From an uncultured Ignavibacteriales bacterium (GTDB lineage Bacteria > Bacteroidota > Ignavibacteria > Ignavibacteriales > Ignavibacteriaceae): 5,715 bases of DNA. A program made the translations under genes and the position numbers. The stretch covers positions 1 through 5,715 of the forward strand of contig CAIWTC010000183.1 in assembly GCA_903915485.1 (NCBI GenBank), in the 5' to 3' direction. Positions 1-5,715 of the stretch are shown here, one piece after another. Position 1 is the stretch's first letter, and every line of letters starts with the position of its first letter. The notes under the pieces are model-generated. The model ran no database searches and was not told the origin of the DNA. It saw only the letters and a program-made list of their open reading frames with translations.

Positions 1-19
1 AATTATTTACATTTTTTAC

Positions 20-48
20 TTGCTTATTATTGGGGAATGCCTTATTTT
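20..48 (+). promoter_or_regulatory. Weak candidate promoter upstream of glnN
   Basis: A TTGCTT at 20-25 lies 17 bases before TATTTT at 43-48, a sigma-70-like arrangement matching three and four of six consensus positions. The leader is so AT-rich that such matches arise by chance, and members of this phylum often use a divergent -33/-7 promoter that is hard to see by eye. I saw no convincing sigma-54 site or operator, so nitrogen control of this gene cannot be read from the leader. Treat as a guess. Confidence 0.2.
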
Positions 49-92
49 TTAAACCAATGATAGAAAAATTTTAATAATTAATACAAATATAT

Positions 93-97
93 AAGGA
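93..97 (+). promoter_or_regulatory. Ribosome binding site of glnN
   Basis: AAGGA ends 8 bases before the ATG at 106, an ideal Shine-Dalgarno spacing. It supports 106 as the true start. The protein then begins directly with the N-terminal residues expected for type III glutamine synthetases. Confidence 0.7.
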
Positions 98-105
98 ATG
101 TAAAT

Positions 106-2277
106 ATGGGCTTGCGATTTCAAGCAGTACAGACAGCAGCTTCAAGACCATCCGTAGATGTTGTTATTGAAGGTAATGTAACAGATTATTTTGGTGAAAA
201 TGTTTTTGATCTTAAGAAGATGCAGAAATATCTTGAACCTGATGCTTTTTCAGCAGTTCTTTCTGTCCGCGAAAACGGCGGAAGAATTGATAAAGAAGTT
301 GCTGAGAAGATTGCTCAAGGTATGAAAGTTTGGGCTATGGAAAAAGGCGTTACTCATTACGCTCACTGGTTTCAACCTTTAACAGGCACTACCGCTGAGA
401 AACATGATTCGTTTTTGGATTTCAACTATGCAACCGGAACCCCGATTGAAAAGTTTGCCGGCTCTCTTCTTGTTCAGCAAGAACCTGATGCTTCAAGCTT
501 TCCTAGCGGCGGCATTCGTTCCACATTCGAAGCTCGCGGCTACACTGCCTGGGATCCTGAATCCCCTGCTTTCATCGTGGATACTACTTTGTGTATTCCT
601 TCAGTCTTTATTTCGTATACAGGCGAAAGCTTAGATTATAAAACTCCACTCTTAAAAACTAATGCAGTGCTTGACAAAGCAGCTACCGGAGTTGCAAAAT
701 ACTTCGATAAGAAAATTAATAAAGTTACTCCTACTCTCGGTTGGGAACAGGAATTCTTTCTTGTTGATGCAGCACTTTATGAGGCCCGTCCTGATTTGAT
801 TTTAACCGGCAGAACTATCTTAGGTCACTCTGCTTCAAAAGACCAACAGTTAGAAGATCACTATTTTGGCTCTATCCCTGAACGCGCTGCTCAGTACATT
901 AAAGAAGTTGAAGTTGAATGTCATAAATTAGGCATCCCTGCTAAAACAAGGCACAATGAAGTTGCGCCTAATCAGTTTGAGATTGCACCTATCTTTGAAC
1001 ATGTTGACATCGCAGTTGACCACAATATTTTATTGATGGATGTAATGCGCAGAGTTGCAAAGAGACATAACTTAGTTGCTCTTCTTCACGAAAAACCTTT
1101 TGCAGGTATCAACGGTTCAGGAAAACACAATAACTGGTCTATGTCAACTAACACAGGCGTTAATCTGTTGAACCCGGGAAAAGATAAAGACTCTAACTTG
1201 ATGTTCTTAACATTCATGGCAAATGTTGTTAAAGCAGTTCACACAAATTCTGATTTGCTCCTCGCAAGCATCGCTACCGCAGGTAACGAACATCGCTTAG
1301 GCGGCAACGAAGCACCTCCTGCAATCTTCTCAGTGTTTCTAGGTTCAGCATTAACTAAAACATTTAATGATATCGAAAGCGCAACAGCAGATGCTATGGC
1401 TTCACAAGCCAAGAGTTTCTTGACTATTGATATCGAACACATCCCTGAGCTTACTTTGGATAATACGGATAGAAACAGAACTTCACCGTTCGCTTTCACC
1501 GGAAATAAATTTGAGTTTAGAGCAGTTGGTTCATCCGCTAACTGTGCGGGTTCAATGACTGCCTTAAGTGCTGCGGTTGCTCAGCAGTTAACAGCTTTCA
1601 AATTGGAAGTCGATGCTTTAATCGCTAAGGGCGCAAAGAAAGAAGAAGCACTGCTTACAGTAATCCGTAAAATTATTATCGAGTCAAAGAGCATTCGTTT
1701 TGACGGAAACAATTATTCAGACGAATGGAAAGCTGAAGCTGCAAAACGCGGACTTAAAAACATTACTTCCGCACCTGAATCATGGACAGCATTGACAACC
1801 GATAAGGCTCATGCGCTTTATATCGACCAAAATATTTTCACTGCTCGTGAGTTAGAAGCCCGTTATGAGATTTCTCTTGAAACTTATGTAAAGAAGATGA
1901 AAATTGAAATTGAATTGATGGACGAACTAATAAGCAATGTTGTTACACCGGCAGCTTTGAAATATCAATCAACACTGGTTGGAAATGTAACAGGCTTGTA
2001 TGCGATTTCATTGAAGTCAGCTGCTGATCCTTCAATTGCAATAATTTCTAAAATTAGCGAGCACTTATCTGCAATAGGCACGGCTAAAACTGAACTGAAA
2101 TCAACAATACATTCAGCAGAATCACTAACTTCGTTACCGGATGAAGCAGCTGTTTTTGCAGGTAAAGTTAGAACGCTGCTCTCAGCTATCAGAACTGAAG
2201 CAGATGAACTTGAGTTAATCGTTGACAACGAACTCTGGCCTTTACCTAAGTACAGAGAATTATTGTTTACAAAATAA
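106..2277 (+). CDS. glnN: Type III glutamine synthetase (GlnN)
   Basis: Glutamine synthetase makes glutamine from glutamate, ammonia and ATP in the cytoplasm and is the entry point for ammonia assimilation. At 723 residues it has the type III length, well above GSI or GSII. The type III N-terminal domain is clear, with the EPDASSFPSGG and ARGYTAWDP motifs. The catalytic domain follows: GWEQEFF (212-218, metal-binding glutamates 214 and 216), RPDLILTGRT and DHYFGSIPER, TRHNEVAP (281-288), the HEKPFAGINGSGKHNNW loop (328-344), GNEHRLGGNEAPP (393-405) and NRTSPFAFTGNKFEFR (457-472). A helical C-terminal region of about 200 residues completes the family pattern. All expected active-site motifs appear intact. 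Family members form dodecamers of two stacked hexamers. It has its own ribosome binding site and terminator, so it is probably monocistronic; no PII or ammonium transporter gene is in view. Confidence 0.97.
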   Translation: MGLRFQAVQTAASRPSVDVVIEGNVTDYFGENVFDLKKMQKYLEPDAFSAVLSVRENGGRIDKEVAEKIAQGMKVWAMEKGVTHYAHWFQPLTGTTAEKHDSFLDFNYATGTPIEKFAGSLLVQQEPDASSFPSGGIRSTFEARGYTAWDPESPAFIVDTTLCIPSVFISYTGESLDYKTPLLKTNAVLDKAATGVAKYFDKKINKVTPTLGWEQEFFLVDAALYEARPDLILTGRTILGHSASKDQQLEDHYFGSIPERAAQYIKEVEVECHKLGIPAKTRHNEVAPNQFEIAPIFEHVDIAVDHNILLMDVMRRVAKRHNLVALLHEKPFAGINGSGKHNNWSMSTNTGVNLLNPGKDKDSNLMFLTFMANVVKAVHTNSDLLLASIATAGNEHRLGGNEAPPAIFSVFLGSALTKTFNDIESATADAMASQAKSFLTIDIEHIPELTLDNTDRNRTSPFAFTGNKFEFRAVGSSANCAGSMTALSAAVAQQLTAFKLEVDALIAKGAKKEEALLTVIRKIIIESKSIRFDGNNYSDEWKAEAAKRGLKNITSAPESWTALTTDKAHALYIDQNIFTARELEARYEISLETYVKKMKIEIELMDELISNVVTPAALKYQSTLVGNVTGLYAISLKSAADPSIAIISKISEHLSAIGTAKTELKSTIHSAESLTSLPDEAAVFAGKVRTLLSAIRTEADELELIVDNELWPLPKYRELLFTK

Positions 2278-2303
2278 CATTCAATAGTTTAGATTTATTT
2301 ATG

Positions 2304-2333
2304 ACGGCTGTTCGAATTGAGCAGCCGTTTTTT
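2304..2333 (+). terminator. Intrinsic terminator after glnN
   Basis: The arm at 2304-2310 (ACGGCTG) pairs perfectly with 2322-2328 (CAGCCGT). Pairing can extend inward through 2311-2314 with 2318-2321, using two G-T wobbles, to leave a three-base loop at 2315-2317. A run of six T (2328-2333) follows at once. The hairpin starts 26 bases after the glnN stop codon, so it should end that transcript and separate it from the next gene. Confidence 0.88.
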
Positions 2334-2390
2334 ATTTCACGCAGAATTATCAATATGATTTTTTCTTGCGGCATGCAGGATAATATTCTA

Positions 2391-2429
2391 ATCAATTGAT
2401 TATATTCAGTTATCAAAAAAATATTTTTT
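2391..2429. promoter_or_regulatory. AT-rich palindromes in the leader of the TrpF-like gene
   Basis: The leader holds a perfect 10-base palindrome, ATCAATTGAT (2391-2400), and a perfect 14-base one made of A and T only (2416-2429), which ends seven bases before the first ATG. This gene follows a strong terminator and so needs its own promoter, which must lie between about 2334 and 2430. I could not pick convincing -35 and -10 boxes. The palindromes could be a protein-binding site, but AT-rich DNA makes such symmetry by chance. Confidence 0.25.
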
Positions 2430-2436
2430 AGAGAGT

Positions 2437-3111
2437 ATGATGAAGAATTTAATTCAAGTCGCAGGGGTTATCGACAGTCTGGAAGCAGAAATGCTGATGA
2501 ATCTTGGGGTGCACTATCTTGGTTTTCCATTGCGCCTTACAGTCAATAAAGAAGACCTAACTGAAGATGAAGCAGTCGAAGTTATTAAAGTCATCAAATC
2601 CCCTTTCAAGAGTGTACTAATAACCTACCTTGATGATGCGGTCGAGATTATTTCATTTTGCAGAAAACTAAATGTTCAAGCAGTGCAGCTTCATGGTAAA
2701 ATCTCGCTAACACAACTCCAAAAAACCAAAGAGTTGTTCCCCGAACTTGAAATCATTAAGAGCCTTGTAATACGCGGGGACAATGAATCTGAACTAGAAT
2801 CAATAGTTAATACGATGTCACATTGGATTGATGCGTATATCACGGACACCTTCGACCCTGAAACAGGCGCTGAAGGAGCAACGGGCAAGACACATGATTG
2901 GAGCATCAGCAGAAAATTAATTGAGATGTCTCCAAAACCCGTTATCCTTGCAGGCGGAATCAACCCAACAAATGTTAAGCAGGCAATTCTTGAAACGCGC
3001 CCTGCTGGTGTTGATGTCCATACAGGCGTAGAAGGCGCTGATGGTCGAAAGTCTTATGACTTGGTTAAGAGATTTGTGGAAGAGGCAAATGAAGCGTTTG
3101 CGATGTTATAA
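2437..3111 (+). CDS. TrpF-like (phosphoribosylanthranilate isomerase family) TIM-barrel protein without the catalytic Cys
   Basis: The 224-residue length and several motifs place this in the TrpF family, which in tryptophan synthesis isomerises phosphoribosylanthranilate to CdRP. Visible TrpF features are VQLHG (83-87), an aspartate in YITDTFD (D137, matching the catalytic Asp), GATGKTHDW (147-155, usually GGTGxxFDW), the phosphate-binding LAGGI (171-175) and GVDVHTGVE (191-199, usually GVDVSSGVE). Two features are missing. The N-terminal KICG holding the general-base cysteine reads QVAG (A9 in place of Cys), and the usual GFxF...SPR after strand 2 reads GFPLRL (29-34). Substrate and reaction are therefore uncertain: it may be a phospho-ligand enzyme of another pathway, or a TrpF using different chemistry. 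No trp gene is adjacent. The start is ambiguous: tandem ATGs stand at 2437 and 2440, and a weak AGAGAG at 2430-2435 is better spaced for the second. Cytoplasmic, with no signal peptide. Confidence 0.85.
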   Translation: MMKNLIQVAGVIDSLEAEMLMNLGVHYLGFPLRLTVNKEDLTEDEAVEVIKVIKSPFKSVLITYLDDAVEIISFCRKLNVQAVQLHGKISLTQLQKTKELFPELEIIKSLVIRGDNESELESIVNTMSHWIDAYITDTFDPETGAEGATGKTHDWSISRKLIEMSPKPVILAGGINPTNVKQAILETRPAGVDVHTGVEGADGRKSYDLVKRFVEEANEAFAML

Positions 3112-3154
3112 TATTTTAAACTGAATTGTATCTAGACCAAATTTGAGAGCAAAA

Positions 3155-3182
3155 AAAATCCCGCCTAAATAGACGGGATTTT
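3155..3182. terminator. Bidirectional intrinsic terminator between convergent genes
   Basis: The arm at 3155-3163 (AAAATCCCG) pairs perfectly with 3174-3182 (CGGGATTTT). After one C-A mismatch, two more pairs close on the loop AAAT at 3167-3170. Eight A (3151-3158) stand on the left and TTTT (3179-3182) on the right, so either strand reads as a GC-rich stem followed by a T run. It lies 43 bases after the TrpF-like stop and 21 bases past the minus-strand stop, and can end both transcripts. Confidence 0.85.
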
Positions 3183-3203
3183 CTAATTTTATAAGAACTA
3201 TTA

Positions 3204-3464
3204 TTACTTAAGCAACATCATTTTCTTTGTTGAAACAGAGTTACCTGCCTTCAGTGTATATAAATATAAACCGCTTGCAAGATTGCGTCCTTCAAAGTTA
3301 ACAAAATGATTACCTGCTGCCTGCTCACCATTCATAAGCACTGCAACTTCCTGCCCAAGTGTGTTGAACACCTTCAAAGTAACATTTGCTCTTTCAGCGA
3401 GTGAGTAAGTTATCTGCGTGCTAGGGTTAAAAGGATTCGGATAATTCTGATTCAATTCAAATGC
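3204..3464 (-). other. Type A T9SS C-terminal sorting domain
   Basis: This is the last 86 residues of the secreted protein. It opens with FELNQNYPNPFNPSTQITY, the hallmark of the Por secretion system C-terminal domain. It continues with a beta-sandwich pattern (VTLKVFNTLGQEV, then GLYLYTLKAGN) and ends in a basic-hydrophobic tail, KKMMLLK. In characterised Bacteroidota such domains direct export through the outer membrane and are removed by the PorU sortase. The domain implies that the genome encodes a T9SS elsewhere. Confidence 0.93.
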
Positions 3465-5715
3465 ATCAGCTTTTAAATTGTTCTTAGAATCTTTTATTCC
3501 GGTTACATTAGCTTTTCTGAGCAGCATTCCTGAAGTTCCGCCAACTAAACCATTAACACCATTATTAACTAGTTTAATAGAATATGGTTCGCCGGTTACG
3601 CCTTGAGGTAAAGTTTCGACAACCCATGTTGTTCCGTTATCCGTTGTCTTATACAAGCCGTTTGTGCTTCCTGCATAGGCCGTTGAAGTTCCCTGGATAT
3701 ATTCGAACACATGCGGGGTTCCAAGTGCTGTTGTAAGTGAAGTCCATGCACCGCCTCCGTTAGTTGTTTTGTTAAGAGTATTTGCAACTCCGCTGAATCC
3801 GACTAAACCTGCTCCTGTAGATGAGCTGAAAGCCATACAGGTAGTGCTTTGTGCAGTTGTAGTAGCAGAAGTCCAAGGACCCGCTGCACCATTAACTGAT
3901 TTATAAACTTTGTTAGCACCTGTTGTACCCGAAGTGCCTAATCCAAACCAAATTGTGTTGCCAACCTGATATCCTGAATTGTTCAGTCCGGCAACTGTCG
4001 AGCCTGATGCAGGCAAGTTTGCGCATAAAGTCCATGTAAGTCCGCTATCAGTTGATTTTACTATATGAAATTTACCATTTGTTGTAAGTGGATCACTGAT
4101 TGCCCATAAATTAATAGCATCGGTTTTCCCTAACAAGTCAAACCAAGCACCTGTGGCAGTATAAACTGAAGTCCATGTTGTTCCGCCATTTGTTGTGCGA
4201 TAGATGGTACCGTTACCTGCTGCTGGACCTGATGCCACAACAGCAATCTGATCTGAGAGAGCGACCACACAATATATTCCATCACTTGGCTTCCCGGCAG
4301 GAGTAAAAGTTTTTCCACCATCAACTGACCTGCAGACATATCCGCTATCAGTTGAAATCCAAACGATATCAGTACTTAATCCGGAATAATCAATTCCGTA
4401 AATATTTCCTGTTGTTTGGCTGTTGACAACTTCCCAGTTTGAAGTAGGGGCAACACCAATAGTGAACACAGCGCTTGTTGACGCTGTTGCATTTCCAAGT
4501 ACATCTGAAACTCTGATTTTATTCTGAGTAGTTGCAGTTGCCGGAACTGCCCATTGATATGCAGCCGGGGTAGCAGGAAGGCTTGCAGCTATTACGCTCC
4601 ATGAAGTTCCGTTATCAGTACTTAATTCAATTTTGACATTTGCAACATTGGTACTTGTCCAAGAAATCACCTGTGAAGTACTTGGAGCCCAATACTCGCC
4701 TCCCATAGGAGAAGTAACGGTTAAGGTTGCTGCACTAGTATTGAATGTCAACTCACCTATCCAAGTTCCCCAAGTATCTTTTGAAGGAACATATTCGCTG
4801 AATGTATAAACTTTATCTGAGGTTGCATCCCACCAGATTCCGCTATAATCACCCCAACGGTTTCTTGTTCCGCCGAAAGTTTTATAATAAGTTGCGGCAC
4901 CTGCTTTAACAACTTTACTGCCTGTTAAAGTGGTTGTTCCAATAGGTCTTGAGGTAAAGTATGAACCTGCATACTCTGTAGTAGCAGACCTTGTGTATGT
5001 TATAGCAATATTCCCTGAAGCATCAACTGCAATTGCAGGATAGAAATGAAAATAATTATCTGCACCCATTGCTTTATCTTCGAGGGCTGTTCCTGCAACA
5101 GCATCCATAACAACATATCTTACGCTGGAAAATGCATTGTTAGTTCCGCTCTTTACAGAGTGAGCAATATAAAGTTTTCCGTCACGGTAGACTGCTTCAT
5201 AATGAAGTGCAGAACCGCCGCCGTCAAATGTGCTGGTGATTCCCAATTGGCTTGGGTCATTTGCGTCTGCATACGAAGTCACCGGAACATTAACCGCGGT
5301 TAATACCGGACTTGTTGTAGGATTTGCAATTTTGAAAACTGTGAAATATGTTCCGGTACTGTATGGGGTTGCAGCAACTAAATTATAGTCAGTTGCATTA
5401 GTGGAATTGCTGACAACGAATGACGGTCTGATTCCAAAAGCTGTTGGTAGAGAGCCATCCGGATGTTTAATATTCCATAAATCAGTCCATGCAACTTTAC
5501 CGCCCGTATTTGCATACAAACCAGTTTTAGGGATGATTCTGATTTTGGCATATTGAAATGCTCCAGCAGCAGTCCATTGATTACCTGTGATGTAGATTGC
5601 ATTTGCATCATAACCAACACCCTGATAATCGGACCAAGTGCTTGATTCCGTTGAACCATTAAGTGTATTTGAAAGAGCGTAGTTATACCAGATTCCTGTA
5701 GCACTTGAATCGTGT
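3204..5715 (-). CDS. Secreted T9SS-sorted protein with Ig-like domain and Asp-box repeats (5' end outside window)
   Basis: The reading frame is open from the TAA at 3204-3206 to the right edge, giving 836 residues with the N terminus (and any signal peptide) missing. Residues are numbered here from the edge. Residues 1-330 are beta-rich, with sialidase-like phrases such as YPAIAVDASGNIAITY and RWGDYSGIWW. They suggest a propeller, but I cannot name a family. Residues 331-419 are an Ig-like domain starting VTSPMGGEYW. Residues 426-735 carry six Asp-box repeats, as in BNR or Ycf48-like propellers. Residues 751-836 are a type A T9SS sorting domain (NYPNPFNPST, then GQEV and ASGLYLYTLKAG, ending KKMMLLK). 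The protein should cross the inner membrane by Sec, cross the outer membrane by T9SS, and be anchored or released after the domain is cleaved. Composition is rich in Ser, Thr, Gly and Asn, as usual for surface proteins. No catalytic residues can be assigned; a binding, adhesion or glycan-related role is possible. A TTG at 5517-5519 is merely an internal Leu codon, since upstream sequence continues in the same style. Confidence 0.9.
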   Translation of the reverse strand, partial: HDSSATGIWYNYALSNTLNGSTESSTWSDYQGVGYDANAIYITGNQWTAAGAFQYAKIRIIPKTGLYANTGGKVAWTDLWNIKHPDGSLPTAFGIRPSFVVSNSTNATDYNLVAATPYSTGTYFTVFKIANPTTSPVLTAVNVPVTSYADANDPSQLGITSTFDGGGSALHYEAVYRDGKLYIAHSVKSGTNNAFSSVRYVVMDAVAGTALEDKAMGADNYFHFYPAIAVDASGNIAITYTRSATTEYAGSYFTSRPIGTTTLTGSKVVKAGAATYYKTFGGTRNRWGDYSGIWWDATSDKVYTFSEYVPSKDTWGTWIGELTFNTSAATLTVTSPMGGEYWAPSTSQVISWTSTNVANVKIELSTDNGTSWSVIAASLPATPAAYQWAVPATATTQNKIRVSDVLGNATASTSAVFTIGVAPTSNWEVVNSQTTGNIYGIDYSGLSTDIVWISTDSGYVCRSVDGGKTFTPAGKPSDGIYCVVALSDQIAVVASGPAAGNGTIYRTTNGGTTWTSVYTATGAWFDLLGKTDAINLWAISDPLTTNGKFHIVKSTDSGLTWTLCANLPASGSTVAGLNNSGYQVGNTIWFGLGTSGTTGANKVYKSVNGAAGPWTSATTTAQSTTCMAFSSSTGAGLVGFSGVANTLNKTTNGGGAWTSLTTALGTPHVFEYIQGTSTAYAGSTNGLYKTTDNGTTWVVETLPQGVTGEPYSIKLVNNGVNGLVGGTSGMLLRKANVTGIKDSKNNLKADAFELNQNYPNPFNPSTQITYSLAERANVTLKVFNTLGQEVAVLMNGEQAAGNHFVNFEGRNLASGLYLYTLKAGNSVSTKKMMLLK
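3510..4439 (-). repeat. Six Asp-box (BNR/Ycf48-like) propeller repeats
   Basis: Six copies of an S/T-x-D/N-x-G-x-x-W/F type motif are visible. They are RSVDGGKTF (4305-4331), RTTNGGTTW (4173-4199), KSTDSGLTW (4032-4058), KSVNGAAGPW (3873-3902, irregular), KTTNGGGAW (3744-3770) and KTTDNGTTW (3624-3650). Spacing is about 40 to 52 residues, the size of one beta-propeller blade. Asp boxes are structural turns in sialidases, Ycf48-like assembly factors and many secreted propellers, so they do not by themselves show enzyme activity. Confidence 0.8.
4458..4724 (-). other. Ig-like domain of the secreted protein
   Basis: About 89 residues run from LTVTSPMGGEYW to SAVFTIG. They follow the pattern of small Ig-like or Ser-Thr-rich extracellular domains: 'SPxGGExW', 'ISWTSTNVANVKIELSTDNG', 'YQWAVPA', 'KIRVSD' and a closing 'FTI'. 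It sits between the N-terminal region and the Asp-box repeats and is probably a spacer or carbohydrate/protein-contact module. Family assignment rests on pattern memory only. Confidence 0.65.

Noticed and set aside
31..50. Possible sigma-54 promoter for glnN (GG and GC elements)
   Set aside because: The GGGG at 32-35 is not followed by a TTGC element at the required distance, and the rest does not match the -24/-12 consensus.
1239..1499. Open frame on the minus strand inside glnN (also 1965-2228 on minus and 404-634 on plus)
   Set aside because: They lie wholly within the intact glnN gene, have no ribosome binding site I can see, and their translations resemble no known protein.
2691..2963. 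Open frame on the minus strand inside the TrpF-like gene
   Set aside because: It is antisense to a conserved coding region and its product looks like a chance Ser/Leu/Ile-rich translation.
3500..4700. Possible sialidase based on several Asp boxes
   Set aside because: Asp boxes are structural and common in non-enzymatic propellers. No catalytic Arg triad, Tyr/Glu pair or FRIP motif can be identified in the visible part.
5046..5303. Plus-strand open frame antisense to the secreted protein gene, rich in Cys and Ile
   Set aside because: The opposite strand encodes continuous recognisable protein, and the Cys-rich composition comes from reading its Ala/Thr-rich codons backwards.
5378..5704. Minus-strand frame overlapping the secreted protein gene, possibly an upstream gene or frameshift (also 3596-3787 and 4130-4339)
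   Set aside because: The true frame of the secreted protein stays open through all these regions with consistent protein style, so no frameshift is needed and these are out-of-frame shadows.

Overview
The window looks like a piece of chromosome from the Bacteroidota/Chlorobi/Ignavibacteria group. The main evidence is the minus-strand gene, whose product ends in a type A Por-type (type IX secretion, T9SS) sorting domain of the NYPNPFNPST kind, which is especially common in Ignavibacteria and relatives. A type III glutamine synthetase and AT-rich intergenic DNA fit this. The lineage is an inference from protein style; there is no rRNA or other marker here.

Layout. Bases 1-105 are a leader with a good Shine-Dalgarno. 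Bases 106-2277 (+) encode a full-length type III glutamine synthetase (GlnN), with its own intrinsic terminator at 2304-2333. Bases 2437-3111 (+) encode a stand-alone TIM-barrel protein of the phosphoribosylanthranilate isomerase (TrpF) family that lacks the family's catalytic cysteine. A hairpin at 3155-3182, shaped to work in both directions, separates it from the convergent gene. Bases 3204 to the right edge (-) encode the C-terminal 836 residues of a large secreted protein. Its order is an N-terminal propeller-like region, an Ig-like domain, six Asp-box (BNR/Ycf48-like) repeats and the T9SS sorting domain. Its true start lies beyond base 5715: the frame is open to the window edge, and the TTG at 5519 is not a credible start.

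The three genes look like separate transcription units, and I see no evidence that they share a pathway. GlnN assimilates ammonia and the minus-strand protein is exported to the surface or medium. The role of the TrpF-like protein is open. It is the most interesting item: it keeps the phosphate-binding and aspartate motifs of TrpF but not the cysteine general base or the usual segment after strand beta-2, and it has no trp neighbours in view. I found no mobile element, CRISPR array, tRNA, rRNA or recognisable defence system.
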